From contig OX044358.1 in assembly GCA_943846665.1 (NCBI GenBank), forward strand, positions 1,178,001 to 1,242,000: a DNA stretch of 64,000 nt. The letters run 5' to 3'. A program made the position numbers and the translations under genes. Below are positions 44,273-53,114 of this stretch, piece after piece. The stretch comes from Arcticimaribacter sp002477625. Its GTDB lineage: Bacteria > Bacteroidota > Bacteroidia > Flavobacteriales > Flavobacteriaceae. Position 1 is the stretch's first letter, and every line of letters starts with the position of its first letter. The notes under the pieces were generated by a model that did not search any database, was not told the DNA's origin, and saw only the letters and a list, made by a program, of their open reading frames with translations.

Positions 44273-45142
44273 ATGCGAATTAGTGTAGCTGGGTTAAGAA
44301 TATTATTGGGAATTACGTTTCTCTTTTCGGCCTATACCAAGTTTGTTGGTCCAGGTTTTTTTGAAATCACCCTAATGGATCAGGGATTAGCACCCGATCG
44401 TTTTTTTGCAGCACAGCTAGCACGATTTTTTATTGGGCTGGAATTTGCTCTGGGAATCCTGATGTTACTGCCTTTTTACACCAAAAAACTGATGCTTGTT
44501 TCCTTACTTCTTTTAGGAGGTTTTACGCTACACTTGGTATATTTATGGAGTATTGGAGACACTGAAAATTGCGGCTGTTTTGGTGAGATGATTTCCATGA
44601 CACCTCTAGAATCGATCATTAAAAACGGAATTCTTATTGGGATTTCCGCCTTTGTTTTTTGGAAAACAGCTTATGATAAGCGTTCCATAAAACCAATTTT
44701 ATTAGGAACAGGACTTGTTATTGCCAGCATGTGGCCTTTACTTCCGCTACCAAACCACAGTGATTTTCCTTTTCAAAAACTCACTCAATTTGAGTATGCG
44801 GGGCGTGTAGATTTGGCTGCAGGAGAAAAAGTGGTAGCAGTTTTTAATTTGGACTGTGAACACTGTCAAGAAGCCGCGTCCCAATTGGCCGAACTCGCAG
44901 CTGTTAGTTCAAGTTTCCCAAAGCTGTATGTTTTGTTTTATCAAGAAGGCAGCACTACGGTAGCTGAATTTGAAGAGCTTACAGCCTTTGCTTATCCCTA
45001 TGCCTTTATAGACATGAACACATTCTTTGATTTGATAGGGAATTCCCCCCCTCGAATTTACCATTTGAAAGCAGGAAAAGTTGAAGCAATCTGGGATGAA
45101 GATTTTGTTTCCCACTTTCAAGAAACGTTTGAATTGAACTAG
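44273..45142 (+). CDS. MauE/DoxX-type membrane protein fused to thioredoxin-like domain
   Basis: The 289-residue protein has four helices (about 8-160) of the MauE/DoxX redox type, with a CxC pair at Cys100 and Cys102 (ENCGCFGE). The C-terminal part is a thioredoxin-like domain with CEHC (Cys195, Cys198). This resembles membrane thiol-disulfide proteins that pass electrons to exported targets, and the two parts may act as a single relay. Target unknown. A short ORF lies 11 bases upstream. The helix count is a reading of hydrophobicity, not a prediction run. Confidence 0.78.
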   Translation: MRISVAGLRILLGITFLFSAYTKFVGPGFFEITLMDQGLAPDRFFAAQLARFFIGLEFALGILMLLPFYTKKLMLVSLLLLGGFTLHLVYLWSIGDTENCGCFGEMISMTPLESIIKNGILIGISAFVFWKTAYDKRSIKPILLGTGLVIASMWPLLPLPNHSDFPFQKLTQFEYAGRVDLAAGEKVVAVFNLDCEHCQEAASQLAELAAVSSSFPKLYVLFYQEGSTTVAEFEELTAFAYPYAFIDMNTFFDLIGNSPPRIYHLKAGKVEAIWDEDFVSHFQETFELN

Positions 45143-45168
45143 GGTATAGAGAAAACCGAGGTTTTACG

Positions 45169-45176
45169 TACTTTTG
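45169..45176 (+). promoter_or_regulatory. Minus-7 box for dusB
   Basis: TACTTTTG fits the TAnnTTTG box and ends 16 bases ahead of the TTG start codon at 45193. Confidence 0.45.
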
Positions 45177-45192
45177 TAAAAAACTTCACGCT

Positions 45193-46185
45193 TTGGTAAA
45201 AATTGGTGACATCGAACTCAGTGACTTTCCGCTTCTTCTTGCACCCATGGAAGACGTAAGCGACCCTCCTTTTCGAGCCTTGTGCAAGGAACACGGGGCT
45301 GACGTAGTATACACCGAATTCATTTCGAGCGAGGGTCTGATTCGAGACGCTGCCAAAAGCGTCATGAAGCTTGATATATACGAAAAAGAACGCCCTGTTG
45401 GGATTCAGATTTTTGGTGCAAACGAAGAATCGATGCTTCGTTCTGTTGAGATTGTTGAGGCGTCTAAGCCCGACATCATCGACATTAACTTCGGTTGTCC
45501 GGTTAAAAAAGTAGTGAGTAAAGGTGCTGGTGCAGGCATTTTGAGAGACATTCCCCTAATGGTTCGCTTGACAAAAGTGATGGCAGAACATACCAAGCTT
45601 CCCATTACTGTAAAAACACGCCTGGGCTGGGATCACGATTCTATAAAAATAGTTGAGGTAGCCGAACGCTTACAAGACGCTGGAGCCAAAGCGATTTCGA
45701 TTCACGGAAGAACACGTGCTCAAATGTATAAGGGTGCTGCCGATTGGCGTCCGATAGCGGAGGTTAAAAACAACCAACGCATGCACATTCCCATTTTCGG
45801 AAATGGCGATGTTGACAGCCCTGAAAGAGCAATAGAAATGCGCGATCAATACGGTTTAGACGGGGCTATGATTGGAAGAGCGAGCATTGGCAACCCTTGG
45901 TTTTTTAACCAAGTAAAACATTTCATGGAAACGGGAACTCACTTAGCTCCGCTCTCGATTGTAGAACGTGTAGATGCTGCCCGTAGGCATTTGGAAATGG
46001 CAATCGATTGGAAAGGAGAAGTTTTGGGCGTTTTAGAAACTCGCAGACATTATACCAATTACTTTAAAGGAATCCCCCATTTTAAAGAATACCGAACCCG
46101 AATGGTAACTTCGAACGCATCGGCAGATGTCTTTGCCGCACTCGCTGATGTTGAAGCCAATTGGGGCGACTATGAGATGGTTTAA
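45193..46185 (+). CDS. dusB: tRNA-dihydrouridine synthase B (TTG start)
   Basis: The 330-residue FMN enzyme has LLLAPMEDVSDPPFRALC at the N terminus, the catalytic Cys102 in NFGCPVKKVVSKGAG, and ISIHGRTRAQMY further on, all typical of DusB. It reduces uridine to dihydrouridine in tRNA D-loops. TTG 45193 is the only start that gives the family N terminus (VKIGDIEL), so I accept it. The end overlaps the stop of the convergent LolC/E gene by four bases. Confidence 0.93.
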   Translation: MVKIGDIELSDFPLLLAPMEDVSDPPFRALCKEHGADVVYTEFISSEGLIRDAAKSVMKLDIYEKERPVGIQIFGANEESMLRSVEIVEASKPDIIDINFGCPVKKVVSKGAGAGILRDIPLMVRLTKVMAEHTKLPITVKTRLGWDHDSIKIVEVAERLQDAGAKAISIHGRTRAQMYKGAADWRPIAEVKNNQRMHIPIFGNGDVDSPERAIEMRDQYGLDGAMIGRASIGNPWFFNQVKHFMETGTHLAPLSIVERVDAARRHLEMAIDWKGEVLGVLETRRHYTNYFKGIPHFKEYRTRMVTSNASADVFAALADVEANWGDYEMV

Positions 46186-47384
46186 AGCAGCTTAATCTTT
46201 TTGCCTACTTGGGCAGTGGCCCAGGCCGAAGCGAGTCCCCCTAACACAAACAGCAGGAACAACACCATAGCTACATTTTGAAATTCCAAGCGAACGGGAT
46301 ATGGAAAGTTAGTTCCAGGAACATAAAGAAAAGGGAAATAGCGCTGAAGTAGGACGAGGCATGTTCCTAATAAAACACCTAGGCCCCCGCCTACCCAACT
46401 GATCATTCCGCCCAAGTAAAAGAAAATCAAACGAATTTCTTTGGGCAATACACCAAGAGCATACAATACGTTCAATTGAGGCCTTTTATCTAAAATCATC
46501 ATAATCAAAGCACCGACGACATTAAAAAGCGCAATGATGATGACCAGGGTAAAAATCAAATAGATTGCCATTTGCTCGGTATTGAGCATCTTGAAAAGTG
46601 CCGCATTGAGTTCGGTTCGGGAACGCATGCGCAAGGGTGTTTTGAGTAAGGCACGAAGCTGTTCTTCGAGTTGTATTCGATTAAAATCAGGAGCGAGTTT
46701 AAGCTCTAAGGAGCTGTACGTATTTTCTTTTCGTTGAAAAAGAGTCTGTGCAAACGACAGATTTGAAAACATATATTTTTTGTCGAGTTCCTCGCTGACG
46801 CTATAGATTCCAGAGACCAAGGCGGTCTTGTTGACAAAAGGCTCTTTGAGTTGGGTTGCACTTGCGGATCTTTTGGGAACCGTAAGCACTAAAAAATCGT
46901 TGTAATCGTAAACACCTAAACTTAATACTTGGGCAACTCCACCACCAATTACCACCTCATCAAGCTCCTTGGAAAACCAAGAACCACTGCTCAAAAAACG
47001 ATCGCTTTCGATGATGTTTTGATAGGACGAGTCAACCCCTTTGAGATAAACAACGTGGTTTTTGTCTCGATAATTTAAAAACACTTTGTCTTCTATAATT
47101 CCAGAAACAGCAAGAATACCGTCAAGCTGTTTTACAGAAGCGAAGGTAATTGAATCGATTTGGAGGGTTTTACCTTGAACAGCTTCCACCCGAAAATCAG
47201 GATCGAAAACATTAGAAAAAGAAAGGCCAAAATCTTTGAGACCTGTAAAAGCAGAGAGAACAATTAGCAAGGCTGCTGAAGCAATTAACACAACGGATAG
47301 AGCAATATAATTGATGATATTGATCACACTCTGTTTGCTTCTAGTGAAGAAGTATCGGGAGGCTATGTACAGAGGAAAGCGCAC
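46182..47384 (-). CDS. ABC transporter permease of LolC/LolE-FtsX type
   Basis: From GTG 47384 the product has 400 residues: an N-terminal helix (about 20-45), a large periplasmic MacB-like core, and three C-terminal helices (about 270-395). FPLYIASRYFFTRSKQSVINIINYIAL is split here by the usual family start, so GTG 47384 fits better than a TTG at 47408 that would overlap rbfA. Such permeases extract lipoproteins to the outer membrane with an ATPase (LolD), which is not here. Substrate assignment is by similarity only. Confidence 0.85.
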   Translation of the reverse strand: MRFPLYIASRYFFTRSKQSVINIINYIALSVVLIASAALLIVLSAFTGLKDFGLSFSNVFDPDFRVEAVQGKTLQIDSITFASVKQLDGILAVSGIIEDKVFLNYRDKNHVVYLKGVDSSYQNIIESDRFLSSGSWFSKELDEVVIGGGVAQVLSLGVYDYNDFLVLTVPKRSASATQLKEPFVNKTALVSGIYSVSEELDKKYMFSNLSFAQTLFQRKENTYSSLELKLAPDFNRIQLEEQLRALLKTPLRMRSRTELNAALFKMLNTEQMAIYLIFTLVIIIALFNVVGALIMMILDKRPQLNVLYALGVLPKEIRLIFFYLGGMISWVGGGLGVLLGTCLVLLQRYFPFLYVPGTNFPYPVRLEFQNVAMVLFLLFVLGGLASAWATAQVGKKIKLL

Positions 47385-47388
47385 AAGC

Positions 47389-47781
47389 TTATTTTTTTTT
47401 GCGAGCAATTAACCCTTCAGGGTTTTTGATGGGGTCGTCGATCGCGGTTAAGGCTTCATCAATTTTTTCTATATAATCTAGCGAATCGTCCAAGTAAAAA
47501 ACAAGTTCTGGGATTTTTCGCAATTGATTTTTCATCAGACGAGCAAGGTCGTGTTTTACCTGAAAACTATTCGACTGGATTCCTTCGAGCACTTCAAGTG
47601 CTTTGGCAGGAGGGAAGAGGCTCAGGTATATTTTGGCAATGGAAAGATCAACGGTTACAGCAACTTTTGTAACAGAAATCAAAAGGTTAGAAACCCCTTC
47701 TTTACGAACGGCTCCCTGAAGCATTTGAGCGATTTCCTGTTGCAACAAGGTTGCGATTTTCTTTTGTCTTGGACTTTCCAT
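47389..47781 (-). CDS. rbfA: Ribosome-binding factor A
   Basis: The 130-residue protein has the RbfA KH-like fold: SPRQKKIATLLQQEIAQML at the N terminus, ISVTKVAVTVDLSIAKIYLSLF, and LRKIPELVFYLDDSLDY. It helps mature the 30S subunit at low temperature. It lies four bases upstream of the LolC/E-type gene on the same strand. Confidence 0.94.
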   Translation of the reverse strand: MESPRQKKIATLLQQEIAQMLQGAVRKEGVSNLLISVTKVAVTVDLSIAKIYLSLFPPAKALEVLEGIQSNSFQVKHDLARLMKNQLRKIPELVFYLDDSLDYIEKIDEALTAIDDPIKNPEGLIARKKK

Positions 47782-47867
47782 AGGGTTGATTATTGGGTAA
47801 AATTAAGGATATTTGTTGGGATGCAGTCCTCAAACACAAAGTATAGCGTCTAAAACAAATAAATAGC

Positions 47868-48389
47868 ATGACAAATATTCGTAAAACCATATTCACTGCT
47901 CTTTTTTCATTGCTTTCGTTTGCTGCCTGTGGACAGCAAGATACTGAACGAATAGCGGAGCTTATTTTTAAAAAGACAAATCAATTGCGACAAGCAAAAG
48001 GGCTGGTTCCTTTTAAAGAACTAGATAGTTTAGATCAAATTGCACAGTACCACAGCGACAATATGGTTCAAAAAAAGTTTTATTCCCATACCGATCACGA
48101 AGGCTTGAGTCCAGTAGAGCGGGCCGAAAAGTTCACTATTCAAGCATGGAGAAGGGTTGACAATCGTTTTATTGGCATTGCGGAGAATATAGCTCAGGTT
48201 CCCTGGTTTGAAAATGTAACAAACTGCGGAGACACTCGGTCGAATGAAGCCATAGCCGAATGCTTGGTCCAAGGCTGGAAAAGCAGTCCACCTCATTATA
48301 AAAACATCTTGGGAGATTATGTGTATTTGGGTGTAGGGATTCAATTTAATTCTGAGCTTATGTGCTTTGCAACCCAGAACTTCAGATAG
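47868..48389 (+). CDS. CAP (SCP-like) domain protein, lipoprotein-like
   Basis: The 173-residue protein has an export signal with a Cys at AAC (lipobox-like) and then a CAP domain: the central DQIAQYHSDNMVQKKFYSHTDHEGLSP is the family's HSD..M...HF segment, and ENIAQVPW with WKSSPPHYKNILGDYVYLGVGI the C-terminal motifs. CAP proteins of bacteria are secreted and of mostly unknown function. Convergent with the DUF2452 gene. Confidence 0.85.
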   Translation: MTNIRKTIFTALFSLLSFAACGQQDTERIAELIFKKTNQLRQAKGLVPFKELDSLDQIAQYHSDNMVQKKFYSHTDHEGLSPVERAEKFTIQAWRRVDNRFIGIAENIAQVPWFENVTNCGDTRSNEAIAECLVQGWKSSPPHYKNILGDYVYLGVGIQFNSELMCFATQNFR

Positions 48390-48390
48390 G

Positions 48391-48789
48391 CTAGAGGCGC
48401 TCCCACTTATAGTCTCCGTTTAGACGGAAAGACCCCAGATGTGTTTTCTTCCAACTGTTGGGTTCTATTAGGGATAAAAAAGACTCTTTTGCCCCTTCAT
48501 ACAGATGATAGGTTTCGCCAACGATGGGTTCGAATTTGAATTTAGCAGAGTAAACCATTTGGGTGTCTGATGCCAAATCCACAAAGTCTTTGATTTTACT
48601 TTGCAGGTCAGCGAGTTCCGCTTGGAATTGCTTAGAAACCCGTTCAACCCCCTTTTTTTTAAACGAATCTACGTTGGGGATACTGATTACAGGACTGCTG
48701 TTGCTTATTGCATAGGGCAATAATTTTGCAATATATTTTTCGTTTTCTTCGTCCCACGCGACATTGTCTGGTTTTTTTGACGATTTCAT
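48391..48789 (-). CDS. DUF2452 family protein
   Basis: From ATG 48789 the product has 132 residues and matches DUF2452: DNVAWDEENEKYIAKLLPYA near the start and FEPIVGETYHLYEGAKESFLSLIEPNSW. The function of the family is not known. No signal peptide. It reads away from the tRNA gene. Confidence 0.8.
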   Translation of the reverse strand: MKSSKKPDNVAWDEENEKYIAKLLPYAISNSSPVISIPNVDSFKKKGVERVSKQFQAELADLQSKIKDFVDLASDTQMVYSAKFKFEPIVGETYHLYEGAKESFLSLIEPNSWKKTHLGSFRLNGDYKWERL

Positions 48790-48949
48790 TTTCAAGCCTT
48801 TGCACAAAAATAAGTTACTTTGAATCGCTAGACAATTTTCCTTTGATAAGAATTTAGAATAAAAGCTAGAAATAAATATGTTTAAAAGGATGATAAAATA
48901 ATTATTGTATTAATTTTGCGTACGCTTGCAAAATATTTTTGCCCAAGCC

Positions 48950-49023
48950 GGTCCTATAGCTCAGTTGGTTAGAGTAGCTGACTCATAATCAGTTGGTCCC
49001 TGGTTCGAGCCCAGGTGGGACCA
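48950..49023 (+). tRNA. tRNA with CAU anticodon (Met or Ile2)
   Basis: The 74-base sequence folds as a cloverleaf: acceptor GGTCCTA/TGGGACC, D stem GCTC/GAGT, anticodon stem GCTGA/TCAGT with CAT at 48984-48986, T arm CCTGG-TTCGAGC-CCAGG. CAT may be elongator Met, or Ile2 after lysidine modification; the sequence alone does not decide. The discriminator is A. The base string after it is CCC here but CCA at the far end of the inserted element (53126-53129). Confidence 0.93.
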
Positions 49024-49025
49024 CC
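49012..49025. repeat. attL-like direct repeat in the tRNA 3' end
   Basis: CAGGTGGGACCACC covers the end of the T stem, the 3' acceptor strand, discriminator A and CC. The same 14 bases recur at 53115-53128. Tyrosine-recombinase elements usually enter tRNA genes in this way and rebuild the tRNA 3' end. Confidence 0.8.
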
Positions 49026-49028
49026 CTT

Positions 49029-49055
49029 AAAACCCCTCTTCTTGAGGGGTTTTTT
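49029..49055. terminator. Terminator behind the tRNA
   Basis: AAAACCCCTC (49029-49038) pairs with GAGGGGTTTT (49044-49053), five-base loop, then T. It looks like the terminator of the tRNA; being inside the element, it replaces the tRNA's own terminator, or came with the element. Confidence 0.88.
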
Positions 49056-49080
49056 GTTTTTATTAATCAAAAAAGGAATT

Positions 49081-49145
49081 GTGTACCATTCTGTGTACCA
49101 CAAAACTATTATCAGTTGCTCTAAAAGTTAGTACCGTGTGTACCA
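49081..49145. repeat. Left octamer cluster, three direct GTGTACCA copies
   Basis: GTGTACCA occurs at 49081-49088, 49093-49100 and 49138-49145, all on the plus strand. Repeated short sites near the junction resemble arm-type integrase binding sites. Confidence 0.65.
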
Positions 49146-49358
49146 TTTTTTTAGTTGAAAAAGTGTAACAGCAGATACACTTTCTAAAATTAGGACTAAA
49201 TTATATATAACCGATATTACGATGAAGAACGAGAGAGTTTTGTGAAGGTTGAACCAATACTTAAATTTGTAAAAAAATAAAATAGTATTTTACAATCGTG
49301 AAACCAATAATAATCTCAATGTTGAACCTATCTTAAAGTTTATTGAAAATTAAAAAAC

Positions 49359-52300
49359 ATGGGGTTAAAAAAAACTACAGAAGAATTTCTTAAGGATATA
49401 AAAAATAAAAATCAATGGGATAATAATTATGATTATTCCAAAGTTGAATATACAGGTGCAACCAAGAAAGTTTTAATCATAGATAAAAGATATAACTCCG
49501 AACATTTAATACAAGCATCCGAGGTTTTGAATGGTACAAAATGTACTGGTTCCAATCTAATGAATGGATATTGGAATTATGATGATTCCTCTAATCACAT
49601 TCAAAGGTTAGAAAATTCACCAAAATCTTTTGGTGAATGGATTAAATTTTCGAATACAGATAAAAGAGCACATTTTATTCCATCCAATCCCCAAAGAAGG
49701 TTTAAAGATGTTTGGAAAGAAAATGGTGGTTGGGGTGGTTTCTTAGGAACAAATAGGACCTCAGACAATGAAAAAGTATATCCCCCATATCAAGAGGTAA
49801 AAAAAGATGTTCATAAATACAATTTTAAAAGTATGAGAGAATATTTTGAATTTTGGGACAAAGGGGAATTTCCTAATTACCCAAAATCTATTTTAAATAC
49901 TTATAGAGGTGAATTTGTTGATGTTTCAGAGTTTTTAGGTATAAAAATGACAAGGTCCAAAAGAAGAAAATATGGAACCTATGAAGAACATCAAGAATTT
50001 GCTAAAAAAAATAAATTGACTTCACAAAAAGAATGGGAGAAATTCTATAAAAATAATGATATCCCATTAAGTATTAATTCAAATCCATGGAGGTTTTTTA
50101 AAGATATCTGGAAGAAAAATGGAGGGATAATTGGATTTTTTCAATCAGGACACCTTAAAAACAGAATCAAAGGTGGATATGTTTCATATAAAGAATGTAC
50201 AGAAATATGTAGAAAAAATGGTATTAGAAGTCAAACTGAATATGGGGAATTCTTTGTAAGTAGTTATGATTTACTAAAAAAACAAAAAACAAGAATCCCA
50301 GCAAATCCTCAAGATTGGTATGAAAAAAATTGGATTTCATGGAGAGTGTTTTTAGGAGTAATTGGTGATGGAAAATCTACTTGGTTAAAACATGATGTAA
50401 AATATTTTATTGAACAAATAAGACATGAACTTATAAACCTCGATTCAATAGAGTTAATTACAATAATCAACTCCAATAATTTAGCAAAGAAAATTAAAGA
50501 TTTAGGATTTTTAGAAGATTTAGTTTCCTCCAAATCAAATACAGTTCAAAGGGAAAATGTAGTTTCAAAAATTCAAAAACATATTAGTGATTTAGTTGGA
50601 AATTCAGATGAAGAAGAATTAGTTGAAGAAGAGTTAGTAGAAAATGTTTTTGAAGAAGAATTAACAGAGGGAGATGATACTTTTTATGACAGTATTGAGG
50701 AGGTAGAAGAATTAAAAGATTTCAAACCACTTGAGGAATTAAAATTTTATGATAATAAACTTATTACTTCTTCACTTGATGATGAGAATATAGATTTTCT
50801 ATTAAAAAATCAACTCAAAAAACTTTGGAATAGTGTTCTTAATAATGAAATCTCTGTTGATGAAATTTTAAAAGAGGATGGAGGTAAAAACTTTAAACTA
50901 ATAAAGAATAAATTTATTAATGAATACAAAGAGGTTTCAAAAATAACACCTCCTAAAGATTATGTTTTCAAATACCCTCCGAATTTGATGCAGAAACTTG
51001 TTACATACAGAATGAAACAAGAAAAATTGTACGGTAATTGGAGTGGAACTGGAGCAGGAAAAACTTTATCATCAATTTTTTGTGGTAGATATCTTAATCT
51101 TAAAAACACAATCATCATTTGTAATAATTCAACTATAACTGGTTGGGTTAATTCAATCCATGAATATTTTGATAAATCAAGTGTTTACACAAAAACAACA
51201 CTCAACAATAATGATGTAAAACCTAATAAATACAATATAGTTCACAAATACGATATTAATCTTAAAGGAGATAGATTTAACTACATCGTTTTAAACTATG
51301 AAACGTTTCAATTAGAAGATGGTGAATTTATAGTTTCTGAACTTCTCAAAAAAAATACTATTGATTATGTGATATTAGATGAAGTTCAAAATGTTAAACA
51401 ACGAAGTGAGAAGGATGAATCTTCAAGAAGAAATGTAATTAACAAATTAATTATCCATTCAAAAAATGAAAATCCAAACCTTCATTTAATGGTAATGAGT
51501 GCAACTCCAGTAATTAATAATCTCGTAGAACCTAAAAAGTTAATTGAACTAATTAGTGGTGAAGTTCATGAAGAATTAGAAACAAAAAGTAGTATCAGTA
51601 ATGGTGTTGAGATGTATAAATCTTTAACAAGGTTTGGAATTAGATATAAACCAAAGTATGGAATATCAGTAAATGAGAATCTAATTCAAGTTAATGGTGA
51701 TGATTTAATTGATGAATTAAAAAAGATACCAAAGGGTTCTCCAATAGGTTTCGAAAAAGTTTTGATTAATACTAAACTTGAATCTATAAAACAATACCTT
51801 AAAAAAGGAACTCTGATATATTCTCATTATGTAACGGATTTGGTGAACGTAATTGGAGAATTCGTTGGTGAACTTGGATATACCTATGGTTTCTATATAG
51901 GTGATGATAAAGAAGGTTTAAGGAGATTTAAAAACAAAGAGATAGATATATTAATTGGTTCTGCTCCGATTGGAACTGGGGTTGATGGAATTCAATATGT
52001 ATGTAATACTCTAATTCCATTAATACTTCCTTGGACAAGTTCAGAATATGAACAATTATTAGGGAGAGTGAATAGACAGGGTTCTAACTTTGAAAATGTT
52101 AATGTATACATACCCCAAGTTATAGTTTCCAGAGGAGATAAGGAATGGAGTTGGGATAAGAGAAGGTATAATATAATTAAGTTTAAATCTACTCTTGCAG
52201 ATTTGTCTATGGATGGAATCATTCCTAAAGAACTTTCTCCTCCAAAATCAACATTAGTAAAACAAGCACAAAAAGAATTGGAGGAATGGATTGATAGAAT

Positions 52301-52943
52301 TTCAGAAAACGATATTCTAACAATTGATAGAGAAGAAATCAAAATCCCTCTAAACCCTAAACAAATAGAATATAAAAGAAGGGAACTTGGAAATTTTTCT
52401 GAACTAAATAGAAGATGGAGTGTGTCTAACTCTAAAACAATTAAAGAACGATTAACAAAAGATAAAAGAGAATGGGAATATTATCACACCTTATATCGAG
52501 AAAAAAGAAAGGAATGGAATGAAATTCCATATGTAGAAATTTCAAAAAAACTCAAAGGAAGAGAGGATTGGTTAATTGCTGATTTAGGTTGTGGGGAAAA
52601 TCTCTTATCCAAAGAAATAAACAATAAAGTTTTATCATTTGATTATGTAGGAATTGATGATTCTGTTACTGAATGTGACATTTCAAATCTACCTTTGAAG
52701 GATAATAAAGTTGATGTTAGTGTATTTAGTTTATCTCTTATGGGTTCAAACTATATTGATTATCTAAAAGAGGGTTATAGGATTCTTAAACCATATGGCA
52801 ATATGTTTATTGTTGAACCAAAAAAAAAATGGGAAAATAAATCTGAAAAATTAGTTTCAGAATTAGATTCAATTGGTTTAAAAATCGTCGAAAATTACAC
52901 TTCTAACAGATTCTTATATCTTCAATTAATTAAAATCAAATAG
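49359..52943 (+). CDS. Giant fused protein: DUF723-like, integrase-type repeats, SNF2-like helicase, Rrp8-like methyltransferase
   Basis: The 1194-residue protein has: (1) residues 3-65 similar to DUF723 (YDYSKVEYTGATKKVLI); (2) about 90-335, four copies of a W/F-rich repeat of INT_rpt type (PF14882), such as SNPWRFFKDIWKKNGGIIGFF and ANPQDWYEKNWISWRVFLG; (3) an acidic linker (417-462); (4) an SNF2-like helicase (about 540-945) with GTGAGKT (563-569), DEVQ (674-677), SAT (714-716), GTGVDGIQ and LLGRVNRQGS; (5) residues 1060-1194, a SAM methyltransferase with ADLGCGE (1074-1080) and SLSLMGSNYIDYL, which matches Rrp8 closely. No nuclease motif is seen. Its job is unknown: nucleic-acid remodelling plus methylation, for self-transfer or defence, is inference. 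Confidence 0.85.
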   Translation: MGLKKTTEEFLKDIKNKNQWDNNYDYSKVEYTGATKKVLIIDKRYNSEHLIQASEVLNGTKCTGSNLMNGYWNYDDSSNHIQRLENSPKSFGEWIKFSNTDKRAHFIPSNPQRRFKDVWKENGGWGGFLGTNRTSDNEKVYPPYQEVKKDVHKYNFKSMREYFEFWDKGEFPNYPKSILNTYRGEFVDVSEFLGIKMTRSKRRKYGTYEEHQEFAKKNKLTSQKEWEKFYKNNDIPLSINSNPWRFFKDIWKKNGGIIGFFQSGHLKNRIKGGYVSYKECTEICRKNGIRSQTEYGEFFVSSYDLLKKQKTRIPANPQDWYEKNWISWRVFLGVIGDGKSTWLKHDVKYFIEQIRHELINLDSIELITIINSNNLAKKIKDLGFLEDLVSSKSNTVQRENVVSKIQKHISDLVGNSDEEELVEEELVENVFEEELTEGDDTFYDSIEEVEELKDFKPLEELKFYDNKLITSSLDDENIDFLLKNQLKKLWNSVLNNEISVDEILKEDGGKNFKLIKNKFINEYKEVSKITPPKDYVFKYPPNLMQKLVTYRMKQEKLYGNWSGTGAGKTLSSIFCGRYLNLKNTIIICNNSTITGWVNSIHEYFDKSSVYTKTTLNNNDVKPNKYNIVHKYDINLKGDRFNYIVLNYETFQLEDGEFIVSELLKKNTIDYVILDEVQNVKQRSEKDESSRRNVINKLIIHSKNENPNLHLMVMSATPVINNLVEPKKLIELISGEVHEELETKSSISNGVEMYKSLTRFGIRYKPKYGISVNENLIQVNGDDLIDELKKIPKGSPIGFEKVLINTKLESIKQYLKKGTLIYSHYVTDLVNVIGEFVGELGYTYGFYIGDDKEGLRRFKNKEIDILIGSAPIGTGVDGIQYVCNTLIPLILPWTSSEYEQLLGRVNRQGSNFENVNVYIPQVIVSRGDKEWSWDKRRYNIIKFKSTLADLSMDGIIPKELSPPKSTLVKQAQKELEEWIDRISENDILTIDREEIKIPLNPKQIEYKRRELGNFSELNRRWSVSNSKTIKERLTKDKREWEYYHTLYREKRKEWNEIPYVEISKKLKGREDWLIADLGCGENLLSKEINNKVLSFDYVGIDDSVTECDISNLPLKDNKVDVSVFSLSLMGSNYIDYLKEGYRILKPYGNMFIVEPKKKWENKSEKLVSELDSIGLKIVENYTSNRFLYLQLIKIK

Positions 52944-52979
52944 CTTAGTCCAAACCGAACTCTAACCATACCTAATTAT

Positions 52980-53007
52980 AAAAAGTGATTTAGCTAAATC
53001 ACTTTTT
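52980..53007. terminator. Perfect 28-bp palindrome after the helicase gene
   Basis: AAAAAGTGATTTAG and CTAAATCACTTTTT are perfect reverse complements with no spacer. With A and T runs on both sides it can act as a bidirectional terminator, or as a recombination or replication site. Confidence 0.65.
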
Positions 53008-53008
53008 G

Positions 53009-53063
53009 GTGGTACACAGAAGTGTACCACGTACGGGGTTATATGGTACACATTGTGTACCAC
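53009..53063. repeat. Right octamer cluster, two inverted pairs
   Basis: GTGGTACAC (53009-53017) faces GTGTACCAC (53022-53030), and TGGTACAC (53044-53051) faces GTGTACCA (53055-53062). Together with the left cluster there are seven copies of the octamer, all near the element ends. Confidence 0.68.
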
Positions 53064-53114
53064 CAATCTTTATAACTTATTGACTGCCAACATTTTAACA
53101 GATTGGTTATAGTA

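Noticed and set aside
49359..50360. Integrase function of the 49.4-kb protein from its INT_rpt-type repeats
   Set aside because: No Arg-His-Arg-Tyr catalytic set or serine-recombinase motif is visible, so the repeats alone do not make it an integrase.
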